DNA of 64,000 bases, taken from contig CAVVAH010000004.1 of the NCBI GenBank assembly GCA_963746175.1, positions 124,001 through 188,000 of the forward strand, given 5' to 3'. Every line of letters starts with the position of its first letter. Positions within the stretch are counted from its first letter, which is position 1. This document shows positions 37,266 to 46,917 of the stretch, in pieces. The translations under genes were made by a program, and so were the position numbers. The stretch is from CAVVAH01 sp963746175. GTDB taxonomy: Bacteria > Actinomycetota > Actinomycetes > JACCUZ01. The notes beneath the pieces are model-generated. The model worked only from the letters and a program-made list of their open reading frames with translations. It ran no database searches and was not told the origin of the DNA.

Positions 37266-38459
37266 TCAGACGGCGGCGCCGGCCGAGGGCGTCGTGGCCC
37301 CCGCGGCGCGCGTGTACGTCTCGAGGTGCGCCGTCGCCGACGCCTCCCAGGTGAACTCGCGGGCCCGCTCGACGCCCGAGCGGGACAGCCGGGCACGTCG
37401 CTCCGGGTCGTCGATCAGCTCGCGCAACGACGAGGCGATCGAGTCGGCATCGGGCTCGGTGTAGGCGACGGCGTCGCCGCCGACCTCGGGCAGCGACAGC
37501 CGCCGCGCGGTGAGCACCGCCGCGCCGCACGCCATCGCCTCGAGCACGGGGAGCCCGAAGCCCTCGGCCTTGCTCGGGTAGGCGACGACCAGCGCGCCGC
37601 CGAGCAGCCCGGGCAGGTCGGCCGGCCGGAGGAATCCCGGGCGCACCACCTTGAGGTGGGACGGCACCTCGGCACAGGCCTGGTCGACGCCGTCGTCCCA
37701 GCCGGTGCCGCCGGCCAGCACCAGCGCGGGCGGCTCGGCCATGCCGTCGACGGCCTTGACCCAGCCGCGCACCAGGTCCGGGACGTTCTTGCGGCGCTCG
37801 AGGACGCCGAGGAACGCGACGTACGGCCGGCCGTGCAGCCCGAGCCGGTCGGTGACCCGGTGCACCTCGTCGTCGGACGGCGGGCGGAAGGTCGCGGTGT
37901 CGACACCGTGCCGCGCGACGTCGATGCGGCCGGGGTCGGCGTCGACCAGCCGGACCAGCTCGTCGCGGGTGGCCTGCGACGGGACGACGACCCGGCTGGC
38001 CCGACGGACCGCGGTGCGGGTCGCCGAGCGGTAGAACCCGGTCTTCACGGCGCTGTGCAGCTCGGGCTCGGAGAAGAAGGTCACGTCGTGGACCGTGACG
38101 ACGACCGGCACGCTCGCGTGCAGCGGCATCGTGTAGTACGGCGAGTGCATCACGTCGGCGCCGACCTGCTGCGCGATCAACGGCAGGCCGGTCTGCTCCC
38201 AGGCGAGCCGGGCCGGTCGGTGCGAGATGGCCGACGGGCCGGCGACGACCTCGGCGTCGGTCGCGAGCAGCTCGAAGCGCTGGGCGTCGGACCGCTGGCA
38301 GACGACGACGAGGTCGACCACGTCCCGGCCCGCCGCGGACAGCGCACGCACGAGTCCGTCGACGTAGCGCCCGACTCCGCCCCGGTCGGCGGGCACGGCT
38401 GTCGCGTCGACGAGCACGCGTGGTGCTCCCGACGACTCGCGTGGCACGGGCGAGATCAC
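37266..38459 (-). CDS. GT4-family glycosyltransferase (mannosyltransferase-like)
   Basis: Start GTG 38459 gives 397 residues; GTG 38447 is an alternative. The longer frame upstream overlaps the spoIID-like gene and is not believed. The N-terminal Rossmann fold opens RVLVDATAVPADRGGVGRYVDGL. The C-terminal donor domain has FLGVLERRKNVPDLV and the EX7E-type motif KAEGFGLPVLEAMACG. It transfers a nucleotide-activated sugar, with GDP-mannose likely because the nucleotidyltransferase gene lies 10 bases downstream. Confidence 0.9.
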   Translation of the reverse strand: MISPVPRESSGAPRVLVDATAVPADRGGVGRYVDGLVRALSAAGRDVVDLVVVCQRSDAQRFELLATDAEVVAGPSAISHRPARLAWEQTGLPLIAQQVGADVMHSPYYTMPLHASVPVVVTVHDVTFFSEPELHSAVKTGFYRSATRTAVRRASRVVVPSQATRDELVRLVDADPGRIDVARHGVDTATFRPPSDDEVHRVTDRLGLHGRPYVAFLGVLERRKNVPDLVRGWVKAVDGMAEPPALVLAGGTGWDDGVDQACAEVPSHLKVVRPGFLRPADLPGLLGGALVVAYPSKAEGFGLPVLEAMACGAAVLTARRLSLPEVGGDAVAYTEPDADSIASSLRELIDDPERRARLSRSGVERAREFTWEASATAHLETYTRAAGATTPSAGAAV

Positions 38460-38526
38460 TTCCTCGTGGACGGGGACTGCGGGGTGCTGTGGCCAACGCT
38501 CGAAGCGTACGCCGCGTCGAGCCTGC

Positions 38527-40698
38527 TCACCCGCGGAACGTGACCGTGCGCGTCGTCGCGTCGGCGGCAGTGCCGGAACGCTGCTCGAAGGCGGTGCGGC
38601 GCAGGACGGCCGGGGTGTCGGCGCCGTCGCCGTCCCAGTCGCCGACGACCGGGCGCCAGGTGCCGCCGGGTTCGCCGTACGCGACGACGACACCGGCCCG
38701 CCCGCTCGACCGTCGGTCACGGAGCAACCACTGACCGTCGCGGACGACACCGACGCCGTCGCGCCGCCTGCCGTGCCACGAGCCGACGACCGGGACGTCG
38801 CCGACCCTGCCGAAGCGGAACGTCCGGGTCGCCTTGCCGCTGGTGGCCGTGCTCCGCAGCAGCCAGGTCCGGCCACGGCGGACACCGATGCCGGTGTGCG
38901 CGCCGCTCCAGGAGCCGGCCAGCGGCACGTCGCCCGAGCGGCCGAAGCGGACCGTCGTGGTCGGGGTGCCGCCGGACTGGCCGGTGCGCAGCAGCCAGGT
39001 GCCGGCGCGGAACACGCCGAGGTCGTCGCGACCGTCGCCGTCCCAGTCGCCGACCACGGGCACGTCGCCCGAAGTGCCGTACCGGAACCGCTTCACCCAG
39101 CTGCCCGCCGTACTGGTCATGCGGAGGGCCACCTGGCCGTTGCGCCACCACCCCGGGTCGTCGTCGCCGTCGCCGTCCCAGTCGCCGACCAGTGGCGCCG
39201 CGGCCGGCCCGCCGGTGCGCCGCATCGAGATCGTGAAGCCCGGCGACAGCAGGCCGAGCGCCTCGCGGACGTCCCACCCGTCGAGGTGCACCGTGGTGAG
39301 GCGGCCCGCCTTGAGCCCGACGACCTTGACGCCGGCGGTGCGGCTGTCGGCACCGCGCGGCGGCACCGAGGTGGTGCTGATGCTCGCGAACCCGAGCTTG
39401 CGGGCGAGCGAGGCCCAGCTGACGCCGACCGCCCAGGACCGCTTCTCGGCCGGGTTGCTGGACGCCGCGTCCCAGGCCGAGTCGTCGACGGCGCGCAGGA
39501 AGCTGGCCTCGACGCCCCACACGTAGCGCTCGTCCTCGGTGTGCCCACCCATCGACGAGGAGTAGAACGCGTCGATGAGCGCGCCGGACGCGGCATCGGC
39601 GACGACCTGGCCCGACGTCGCGTCGACGGCGGACCTCCAGGCGAGTCCCCAGGCACCGTTCGGACCCTCGGACTCCTTCGTCCAGCCGGTCCAGTTCTGG
39701 TCCGCAGGTGTCGGCATGAGGATCCGGCCGGCCCGCTTCGTCGCGAACGTGCGGGCTGCGATCGCCTGCGCCTGCAGGGCCGCCGCCGGGAACGACGCCG
39801 GCACCTCCGCGATCCCCCACAGGTACTTGTCCATCGCGCCGCCGTCGGCAGTGGAGTCGATGCGCTGCACGGCGTCGATCGTGGTGCCCTCGATCGCGAA
39901 CCTCGTCCAGTCCCAGCGCACCCAGCGCTCGAGGTAGATCGACGAGCCGCGCCAGGTGGTGAGGTGTGCGACGTTGCCGGACTCGCGCAGCACCAGCGGC
40001 GCCGCCGCCGATCCGCCGGTCCAGATCAGCCGGCGCGGGACCACGCCGAGGTCGAAGAGGGCGAAGGTCGAGTGGGTCGCGTCGTCCAGCCGCAGCTGCC
40101 AGCGGGCGCCCGGCGGCTGCACCGGCGGGCACGGCGGGCCGGCCGGCGGCGGCGTGGGAGTGGCGGCCGGTGTGGTGCTCGCTGCCGGGTCGGTGGGCGT
40201 GGGTGGCGCGGGTGGCGCCGATGTCGGCGCGGCCACCGGGGTCGGGGTCGCGGGCGGCGGCACGGCGCAGCCGTCCACCGACCAGGTCAGCGCGCCCTGC
40301 ACCGCCTCGACGTCCACCCGGTAGCCGTTGTCGAGCATCCGGACCCGGAGCGACGACGGCATCGGCTGCGTCACGACCTGGGTGCCGGCGTAGTAGCGGG
40401 TCAGGATCTGGCTCGCGCTGCAGCCGAGCCGGGCGGCGCCCTCGGCGCCGTACTGGCTCATCCCGAGCCCGTGCCCCCACCCGCCGCCGCGGAAGACGAC
40501 GTCGCCCGTGGCGTCGGCGGGCGCGATGGCCGCGCCTCCCGAGTCCGGGCAGCCGGCGGCCACGGCTGCCCCCGCCGGTGCGACGCCCACCCCGGTGGCG
40601 GCCAGCGCGGTCGCCAGCACCAGCCGCCCGAGCGCGCGCCGGCTCGTCCCGGCGGACGACCCGACGTGGGGCTGGTGGGACGGGTGGGACGGAGGCAC
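38527..40698 (-). CDS. SpoIID/LytB-domain exported protein with C-terminal FG-GAP-like repeats
   Basis: Encodes 723 residues. A signal sequence (about 20-48) leads to a SpoIID-type domain whose first motif GGGWGHGLGMSQYGAEG and main body (YLWGIAEVPASFPAAALQAQAIAARTFA) are split by a ~50-residue Pro/Thr/Ala linker. From about residue 495 there are four to six copies of a VGDWDGDGxDDxGxxR motif, like FG-GAP/VCBS repeats with calcium-binding Asp residues. SpoIID is a peptidoglycan lytic enzyme; this actinobacterial form is of uncertain activity. Confidence 0.88.
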   Translation of the reverse strand: MPPSHPSHQPHVGSSAGTSRRALGRLVLATALAATGVGVAPAGAAVAAGCPDSGGAAIAPADATGDVVFRGGGWGHGLGMSQYGAEGAARLGCSASQILTRYYAGTQVVTQPMPSSLRVRMLDNGYRVDVEAVQGALTWSVDGCAVPPPATPTPVAAPTSAPPAPPTPTDPAASTTPAATPTPPPAGPPCPPVQPPGARWQLRLDDATHSTFALFDLGVVPRRLIWTGGSAAAPLVLRESGNVAHLTTWRGSSIYLERWVRWDWTRFAIEGTTIDAVQRIDSTADGGAMDKYLWGIAEVPASFPAAALQAQAIAARTFATKRAGRILMPTPADQNWTGWTKESEGPNGAWGLAWRSAVDATSGQVVADAASGALIDAFYSSSMGGHTEDERYVWGVEASFLRAVDDSAWDAASSNPAEKRSWAVGVSWASLARKLGFASISTTSVPPRGADSRTAGVKVVGLKAGRLTTVHLDGWDVREALGLLSPGFTISMRRTGGPAAAPLVGDWDGDGDDDPGWWRNGQVALRMTSTAGSWVKRFRYGTSGDVPVVGDWDGDGRDDLGVFRAGTWLLRTGQSGGTPTTTVRFGRSGDVPLAGSWSGAHTGIGVRRGRTWLLRSTATSGKATRTFRFGRVGDVPVVGSWHGRRRDGVGVVRDGQWLLRDRRSSGRAGVVVAYGEPGGTWRPVVGDWDGDGADTPAVLRRTAFEQRSGTAADATTRTVTFRG

Positions 40699-41158
40699 CG
40701 CACCACGATAGGTGGCCGCGCACCGGTGGGAACCCGTTCCGGGCGATTCGTCACCTTCCGGGCGCCCCCGCGTCGTGCCGGCGACTCTGCTGGTCGTGCC
40801 GGCGACTCACCGTCGCCAGTTGATGGGCGCGTCGGCGGCTTTCCCGCCGTCCCCAGCTGGTGTCAGATCAACGGCGCCTGGACGGCAGGCGCGGCATCCG
40901 CCCGGAACGCCCACGCCCCGCCGTTTCATGATCCACACCCGATCCATGCGCATCTTCCGCACGGATCCGGTGTGGATCAAGGAGGCCCACGGGCGCGGAG
41001 GGAGAAGTGCAGCGCTCGGCCACGACCCATCTCCAGGCGCCGTTGATCTGACGGGACCCACGACGGCGGTCATGGTCCGCAGCACCACGACGGCGGGACA
41101 GGTCGTCGCGGCGACGGTCGGTCGGACCCTTACTCAACGGCAACTACGCTGGCCCGCG
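40699..41158. other. 460-base divergent intergenic region
   Basis: It separates the minus-strand SpoIID-like gene from a plus-strand glycosyltransferase. It is occupied mostly by composite repeat copy D (40772-41052). A TACGCT box at 41145-41150, eight bases before the next ATG, could give a leaderless transcript. No gene is recognised. Confidence 0.5.
40772..41052 (+). repeat. Composite intergenic repeat, copy D, with nested inverted repeats
   Basis: It starts with a tandem 16-mer GTCGTGCCGGCGACTC (40772-40787 and 40793-40808), then a head resembling the other copies (GGCTTTCCCGCCGTC). The tail is a nested palindrome: 21-nt perfect arms at 40862-40882 and 41032-41052, and inside them 17-nt arms (40929-40945 and 40963-40979, 16 of 17 paired) that begin TGATCCACACC. 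No target-site duplication is evident. Confidence 0.65.
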
Positions 41159-42283
41159 ATGCGCCTCCTCCTGTTCGGCACCTACGACGCCGCGGCGCAC
41201 CCCCGGGTCGCGATCCTCCGTGACGGGCTGGCCGGGCACGGCGTGACCGTGCAGGAGTGCAACGCCCCGCTCGGCCTCTCGACCGCGGCCCGCGTGTCGA
41301 TGCTGCGCCGGCCGTGGACGCTCCCCCGCCTTGCAGTCCGGCTGGCGTGGTGCTGGGCGACGCTGGTGGTGCGCGCCGGACGGTACCGGCGGGACGAGAG
41401 CTGGCCGGACGCCGTGCTCGTCGGCTACCTCGGGCACTTCGACGTGCTGCTCGCCCGCCGGCTGTTCCCGCACGTGCCGGTAGTGCTGGACCACCTCATC
41501 GGGGCCAGCGACACCGCCGCCGACCGCGGCGTCAGCACGGGGCTGCGGCAGCGGTTGCTGCGCCGGCTGGACGAGGCGGCGCTGGGCAGCGCCGACGTGG
41601 TGGTCGTCGACACCGACGAGCACCTGACTGCCCTGCCCGAACGGCACCGCGGCCGCGCGCTGGTCGTGCCCGTCGGGGCTCCGTCGTCGTGGTACGCCGG
41701 GTCGCCCGCGTCCCGCGACAGCGCGGACCGGCGGTTGCGGGCCGTGTTCTTCGGGCTCTTCACCCCGCTGCAGGGAGCACCCGTCATCGGCGCCGCCCTC
41801 GCGGCGCTGGCCGACGACGAGGTCGACGTCACGATGGTCGGCAGCGGGCAGGACCACGAGGAGGCCCGGTCGCTGGCTGCCGCCAACCACCACGTCACGT
41901 GGGTCGACTGGGTCCCGCCCGACCAGCTGCCGGCGCTGGTGGCCCGGCACGACGTCTGCCTCGGCATCTTCGGCACCGGCCCCAAGGCGCTGCGTGTCGT
42001 ACCCAACAAGGTGTTCCAGGGTGCGGCCGCCGGCTGCGCGCTCGTCACGTCCGACACCGCGCCGCAGCGCCGGCTGCTCGGCGACGCCGCGGTCCTCGTG
42101 CCCCCCGGCGATCCGGCGGCCCTCGCGGCTGCGCTGCGCGACCTCGCCATCGACCGCGATCGCCTGCAGGCAGCCCGCGGCGCGGCCGCCGGCCTGGCCC
42201 GCAGGTCGTTCACCCCGGCCGCCGTGACGGCCCCGCTCCTCGCCCGCCTGCACGCCGTCGTACCCCGGAGGCTCCCGACATGA
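41159..42283 (+). CDS. GT4-like glycosyltransferase
   Basis: Encodes 374 residues from ATG 41159, where the conserved N-terminus MRLLLFGTYDAAAHPR begins; the frame is open upstream but is repeat DNA. The donor-domain motifs include AVFFGLFTPLQGAPVI, LGIFGTGPKALRVVPNKVFQGAAAG and a final helix. The fold is GT-B; substrate unknown. It overlaps the following methyltransferase gene by 4 nt, which suggests both act on the same glycan or lipid carrier. Confidence 0.85.
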   Translation: MRLLLFGTYDAAAHPRVAILRDGLAGHGVTVQECNAPLGLSTAARVSMLRRPWTLPRLAVRLAWCWATLVVRAGRYRRDESWPDAVLVGYLGHFDVLLARRLFPHVPVVLDHLIGASDTAADRGVSTGLRQRLLRRLDEAALGSADVVVVDTDEHLTALPERHRGRALVVPVGAPSSWYAGSPASRDSADRRLRAVFFGLFTPLQGAPVIGAALAALADDEVDVTMVGSGQDHEEARSLAAANHHVTWVDWVPPDQLPALVARHDVCLGIFGTGPKALRVVPNKVFQGAAAGCALVTSDTAPQRRLLGDAAVLVPPGDPAALAAALRDLAIDRDRLQAARGAAAGLARRSFTPAAVTAPLLARLHAVVPRRLPT

Positions 42284-43056
42284 CCGCACGCGACCAGGAC
42301 CGAGGTGCCGTCCTCCCGCCGTTGAGCCCCAACGGATGGCTCCGCTGGGAGGTCGTCTCCCGGCTGCTTCCACAGGCGACGGACCGCCGCCTCGACGTGC
42401 TCGAGGTCGGGTGCGGGCAGGGCGGTTTCGGCGCCCGGCTGGCGCAGCGCTTCAACTACGTCGGTGTGGAGCCGGATGCGATCTCGTGCGCCACCGCGCA
42501 GCAGCGGGTGGCCGCTGTCGGCCACGGGGAGGTCCGTCACGGCGACCTGTCGGTCGTCAAGCCGGACGAGGCGTTCGACCTGGTGGCGGCGTTCGAGGTG
42601 ATCGAGCACATCGAGGACGACGCCGGTGCGCTCGCCGAGTGGGCCGCGCACCTGCGGCCGGGTGGCTGGCTGCTGCTGTCGACACCCGCATGGCAGAAGC
42701 GGTTCGGACCTGCGGACGAGATGGTCGGTCATTTCCGGCGCTACGACCCGCCCGTGCTGCGCGACCGGATGGCCGGCGCGGGACTCATCGATGTCGAGGT
42801 CGTGCACTTCGGCGCGCCACTCGGCTACGTCCTCGAGGCCGGCCGCAACTACGCCGGCCGCAGGAAGCTCGCCGCCGGCGCGACGTCCGAGTCGATGGCG
42901 GAGCGCTCCGACGCGAGCGGCCGGACGCTGCAGCCCTCGACCTCGTGGACGGCGACAGCCGCGCGGATCGGCACCCTCCCGTTCCGCGCCGTGCAACGGG
43001 CCTTCCCCGGCGTCGGGCCCGGGCTGGTGGCGCGCGGCCGGAAGCCGATGGCATGA
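42280..43056 (+). CDS. Class I SAM-dependent methyltransferase
   Basis: Encodes 258 residues. The SAM-binding motif I VLEVGCGQGGFGARL is at about residue 37, motif II follows in NYVGVEPD, and motif IV DLVAAFEVIEHIEDD. The UbiG/bioC-like pattern HFRRYDPPVLRDRM near residue 150 is seen in polysaccharide- and lipid-modifying methyltransferases. It is coupled to the glycosyltransferase before it and overlaps the aminopeptidase start after it. Confidence 0.88.
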   Translation: MTARDQDRGAVLPPLSPNGWLRWEVVSRLLPQATDRRLDVLEVGCGQGGFGARLAQRFNYVGVEPDAISCATAQQRVAAVGHGEVRHGDLSVVKPDEAFDLVAAFEVIEHIEDDAGALAEWAAHLRPGGWLLLSTPAWQKRFGPADEMVGHFRRYDPPVLRDRMAGAGLIDVEVVHFGAPLGYVLEAGRNYAGRRKLAAGATSESMAERSDASGRTLQPSTSWTATAARIGTLPFRAVQRAFPGVGPGLVARGRKPMA

Positions 43057-44357
43057 CCGACCCGGGCGCCGGCTGGCGCAGCAGCCGGGACGAGTACGTC
43101 GCCGATCTCGCCGAGATGATCACCGCGTCGCCGTCGTCGTTCCATGCCGTCGCCGAGGTCGCGCGGCGGCTGGCCGCCGCGGGCTTCGAGCGGCTCGACG
43201 AGCCCGCGGCCTGGCCTGCCGGTCCCGCCGGCGCGCGGCGCTACGTCGTGCGCGACGGTTCGATCGCCGCGTGGGTGGTGCCGACCGGTGCCGGTCCGAC
43301 CACGCCGTACCGCGTCGTCGGCGCGCACACCGACTCCCCCGGGTTCGCCCTCAAGCCGCGACCGGGCAGCGCGGCCCACGGCTGGCTGCAGGCCGGTGTC
43401 GAGGTCTACGGCGGCCCGCTGCTGAACTCGTGGCTCGACCGCGAGCTCGAGCTGGCCGGCCGGGTCGTCACGCGCGACGGCACCGAGCACCTGGTGCGCA
43501 CCGGGCCGTTCCTGCGGATCCCGCAGCTCGCCATCCACCTCGACCGGCAGGTCGGCGACGGGCTCGTCCTCGACCCGCAGCGGCACCTGCTCCCCGTGTA
43601 CGGCGCGGGGGCGGCCGACCGCGGTGACCTGCTGGGGCATCTCGCCCGCCTCGCCGGCGTCGCCGCCGCCGACCTCGCGGCCTGGGAGCTGGTGACGGCG
43701 GACACCGCCCCGCCTGCGCGGTTCGGCCTCGACGGCGAGCTGTTCGCCGCCGGCCGGATGGACAACCTCACCTCGGTGCACGCCGGCACGCGCGCCCTGC
43801 TGGCCGCCGCCGACGCGGCGACCGACCACGTGCTGGTGCTCGTCGCCTTCGACCACGAGGAGATCGGGTCGGCGTCGCGGTCCGGCGCGGCCGGCACGTT
43901 CCTCGCCGACGTGCTGGCGCGGATCGGTGCCGGGCTCGGTGCCGACGTCGAGGAACGGGCGCGGGCGACGGCGGCGTCGTGGTGCGTGTCCTCGGACGCC
44001 GGCCATGCCGTGCACCCCAACTACCCCGAGCGCCATGACCTCACGAACCGGCCGGTCCCCGGCGGCGGCCCGCTGCTGAAGGTCAACGCGAAGCAGCGCT
44101 ACGCCAGCGACGCGCACGGCCGCGCGCTGTGGGTGCGCGCGTGCGACGCGGCGGGTGCCGGCGTGCAGGAGTTCGTGTCGAACAACGCCATCCCGTGCGG
44201 CTCCACGATCGGCCCGCTCACGGCGACCCGCGTGGGGCTCCGGGTGGTCGACGTCGGTCCGCCGCTGCTCTCGATGCACTCGGCGCGCGAGCTCGGCCAT
44301 GTCGACGACCTGGCGGCGCTCGGGGCCGCGCTCACCGCGTTCTACCGCGGCGTCTGA
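43053..44357 (+). CDS. M18 family aminopeptidase
   Basis: Encodes 434 residues. Cleaves N-terminal residues from peptides using two zinc ions. The metal ligands are visible: His in VGAHTDSPGF, Asp in GRMDNLTS, the catalytic pair in FDHEEIGS, SSDAGH, and His in SMHSAREL at the C-terminus. Length is typical. The ATG overlaps the methyltransferase stop by 4 nt, but no functional link to the glycan genes is evident. Confidence 0.94.
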   Translation: MTDPGAGWRSSRDEYVADLAEMITASPSSFHAVAEVARRLAAAGFERLDEPAAWPAGPAGARRYVVRDGSIAAWVVPTGAGPTTPYRVVGAHTDSPGFALKPRPGSAAHGWLQAGVEVYGGPLLNSWLDRELELAGRVVTRDGTEHLVRTGPFLRIPQLAIHLDRQVGDGLVLDPQRHLLPVYGAGAADRGDLLGHLARLAGVAAADLAAWELVTADTAPPARFGLDGELFAAGRMDNLTSVHAGTRALLAAADAATDHVLVLVAFDHEEIGSASRSGAAGTFLADVLARIGAGLGADVEERARATAASWCVSSDAGHAVHPNYPERHDLTNRPVPGGGPLLKVNAKQRYASDAHGRALWVRACDAAGAGVQEFVSNNAIPCGSTIGPLTATRVGLRVVDVGPPLLSMHSARELGHVDDLAALGAALTAFYRGV

Positions 44358-44440
44358 CTGTCCCCGGCACCGCATACAGTCCCTGGGCGGAACGCGATCT
44401 GAAGGTCGTGCCGGTCGGACGAGACCACTCTGGAGTCGGG

Positions 44441-46072
44441 ATGCCCTCAGCAGTCAGCAAGTGGCACGGGAACCCGTGGGCGATCCTGATCACGTTGTCG
44501 CTGGGGTTCTTCATGACCCTGCTCGACCTGACGATCGTCAACATCGCCATCCCCAACATGATCACGGCCCTCGACGCCTCGCTCGACGAGATCCTCTGGG
44601 TGGTCAACGCCTACGTCCTGGTGCTGGCCGTGCTGCTCATCACCGCCGGGCGGCTGGGCGACCTGCGCGGCCAGCGCAACCTGTTCGTCGCCGGAGTCGT
44701 GGCCTTCACCCTGGCCAGCCTGGCCTGCGGCCTGGCGCCGAACCCGACGCTGCTGATCGCCTTCCGTGCCGTGCAGGGCATCGGCGCCGCCATGCTGATG
44801 CCGCAGACGATGGCCATCATCATCGCCACGTTCCCGGCGGACCGGCGCGGCACGGCCCTGGGCATCTGGGGCGCCGTCGCCGGCCTGGCCACCGTGGCCG
44901 GCCCGACGCTGGGCGGTGTCCTGGTGACCTACGCCAGCTGGCGGTGGATCTTCATCGTCAACGTGCCGATCGGACTGATCGTGCTGGCGATGACGTTCGC
45001 CTTCATCCCGGACACCCGGATCGAGCGTCAGCACAAGCTCGACCTGCTCGGCGTGGCCATCGCGACCGCCGGCCTGTTCTGCCTGACCTTCGCTCTCATC
45101 GAGGGCCAGCGCTACTCGTGGAACGGCGCGATCATCGCCCTGTTCGTGGCGGCAGCATTCCTCACCGTGGTCTTCCTGCTGCAGCAGCGCAGCCGCCAGG
45201 ACGCGGAGCCGCTGGTGCCGTTCTCGCTGTTCCGGAACCGCAACTTCACAGTCATCAACATCGTCGCGTCGCTGGTCTCCGTCGCGATCCTCGGCTTCTT
45301 CCTGCCGGTGACCATCTACCTGCAGTCCGTCCTCGGCTACTCCGCCATCAAGGCGGGGCTGATCCTGGCACCGATGTCCCTGATCGCCCTGCTCCTCGCG
45401 CCCATCGCCGGGAAGATGTCCGACCGGATCGGCGGCAAGTACATCCTGATGACCGGCCTGGCCCTGTTCGGTCTCGGCGCGGCCGTCCTGGCCGCACAGA
45501 CGAGCACCGACTCCCACTGGCCGGCCTTCATGCCCGCGATCGCCGTCATGGGCCTGGGGATGGGCGGGATCTGGGCACCGATGGCGACGGAGGCCATGCG
45601 CGGCGTGCCGATGATGCTCGCCGGCGCGGCTGCCGGGGTGAACAACACCTTGCGCCAGGTCGGGTCGGTCGTCGGCAGTGCGGCCGTCGGCGCGGTCCTG
45701 CAGAACCAGCTGGCGAGCACCCTGCGGGACGAGGCCACCAAGCGGTCGGGGGCGCTGCCGGCCGACGTGCGGAGCCGCTTCGTCGAGGGCTTCGCGGCCG
45801 GCGCCAAGGGCGGGATCGAGGTCGGGCCGCGCCACGCGACGACGTCGAGCGGCGTCCCCGCCGAGGTGGCGGCGAGGATCCAGCAGGTCGGGCAGGCGGT
45901 CTTCCAGCACGGCTATGTCCGTGCCCTGCACCCGACGCTGATCCTGCCGGTCGCGGCGGCGCTGGTCGCGGCGGCCCTGTGCCTGCTGGCCACCCGGCAC
46001 ACGACCGGTCCGCAAGCGGGGAGCGCCACCGCCGCACCGACCGCCGAGGGTGCGCCCACCGCAGCGGGCTGA
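44441..46072 (+). CDS. DHA2-family multidrug MFS transporter
   Basis: Encodes 543 residues with about 14 transmembrane helices. The DHA2 signatures are present: LDLTIVNIAIPNM in helix 1, GRLGDLRGQRN between helices 2 and 3, and motif C-like GPTLGGVLVTYASWRWIF. It probably exports drugs or lipophilic compounds using the proton gradient. Start ATG 44441 follows a GGAG site. No TetR regulator is adjacent. The C-terminus is a hydrophilic Ala/Pro-rich tail. Confidence 0.92.
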   Translation: MPSAVSKWHGNPWAILITLSLGFFMTLLDLTIVNIAIPNMITALDASLDEILWVVNAYVLVLAVLLITAGRLGDLRGQRNLFVAGVVAFTLASLACGLAPNPTLLIAFRAVQGIGAAMLMPQTMAIIIATFPADRRGTALGIWGAVAGLATVAGPTLGGVLVTYASWRWIFIVNVPIGLIVLAMTFAFIPDTRIERQHKLDLLGVAIATAGLFCLTFALIEGQRYSWNGAIIALFVAAAFLTVVFLLQQRSRQDAEPLVPFSLFRNRNFTVINIVASLVSVAILGFFLPVTIYLQSVLGYSAIKAGLILAPMSLIALLLAPIAGKMSDRIGGKYILMTGLALFGLGAAVLAAQTSTDSHWPAFMPAIAVMGLGMGGIWAPMATEAMRGVPMMLAGAAAGVNNTLRQVGSVVGSAAVGAVLQNQLASTLRDEATKRSGALPADVRSRFVEGFAAGAKGGIEVGPRHATTSSGVPAEVAARIQQVGQAVFQHGYVRALHPTLILPVAAALVAAALCLLATRHTTGPQAGSATAAPTAEGAPTAAG

Positions 46073-46086
46073 CCTGTCGTCAGGTC
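46071..46086. terminator. Small hairpin between convergent genes
   Basis: GACCTG (46071-46076) and CAGGTC (46081-46086) pair around a 4-nt loop, spanning the stop codons of the transporter and the methyltransferase pseudogene. Weak on its own. Confidence 0.3.
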
Positions 46087-46875
46087 GGGCTCTTGCGCCC
46101 CACGAGGTGGAAGACGCGACTGAGCTGGCGGTAGGGGTCCCGGCGGCTCGCCTCGAGCTCCACCGCGGCCGTCGCCGCCACCTGCGCCGCATCGTCGACG
46201 TCCAGCTCGGCGCCACCGAACTCGAGCCAGTCGACGAACAGCCAGACGCCGTACCAGCGCAGTGGCTCCACGCCCCCGCTCCGCATGAGCTCGCTGAGCT
46301 CCTCCACCGTGTCCGCGCGGCCGGGCACTCCCAGCACCCCGACGTCGACGCTGGAGTCGAACGCCGCCAAGGCGTCGTCCCACCGACGCTCCAGCGCGGG
46401 CCGCACCGCCATCGCCCTGGCGTTGGCCGTCATGACCGAGACGACGCCGCCGTCCGCGGCACACCGGCACAGCTGGTCGACCAACGGCTCCGGCCGGTCG
46501 AGGTAGCCGAGCACGCCGTGGCACAGCACCGCGTCGAAGCGTCGGCCACTCATCGCCTCGTCGGCGTCCGCACCGTCGGCCTGTACCAGCCGTCACCCGT
46601 TGCTGGGCAGCACCGGACATCCGCTGCAGCCGCTGCCGGGCCTTGTCCAGCATCGCCTCCGACGGGTCGAGCAGGGTCACCTCGTAGCCGGCCTCCGCAA
46701 GCGGGAACGACTGATGGCCGGCGCCGCCCCCGACGTCCAGGACGGTCGCCGGTGGCTCGGGCAGGTGCTCGAGCAGCTGCTGGTGCATCACGTACGTGCG
46801 CACGCGCCCCTTGACCGAGGCGTAGGCCTCGTCGGCGAACGCGTCGGCCAGCCCGGCCCACGTGTCATCGCCCAC
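46080..46875 (-). pseudogene. SAM-dependent methyltransferase, single-base frameshift
   Basis: The N-terminal half starts at GTG 46875 and reads motif I TVLDVGGGAGHQSFPLAEAGYEVTLLDPS. The C-terminal half, in another frame, reads LVQADGADADEAMSGRRFDAVLCHGVLGYLDRPEP and continues to the stop at 46080. Removing one base near 46590 joins them into a complete UbiE/SmtA-like methyltransferase (AQQRVT then LVQADG). The insertion either inactivates the gene or is an assembly error. It overlaps nothing essential. Confidence 0.82.
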
Positions 46876-46917
46876 CGGGGCACCGTACAAGCACGCAGCT
46901 CGCTCGGACAGGTGAGC

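Noticed and set aside
38460..38885. A longer N-terminus for the glycosyltransferase ending at 37266
   Set aside because: It would overlap the spoIID-like gene and is Arg/Ser/Ala low complexity; the conserved N-terminal strand begins after 38459.
40862..41052. An insertion sequence
   Set aside because: There is no transposase frame between the terminal arms and no evident target duplication, so at most it is a non-autonomous element.
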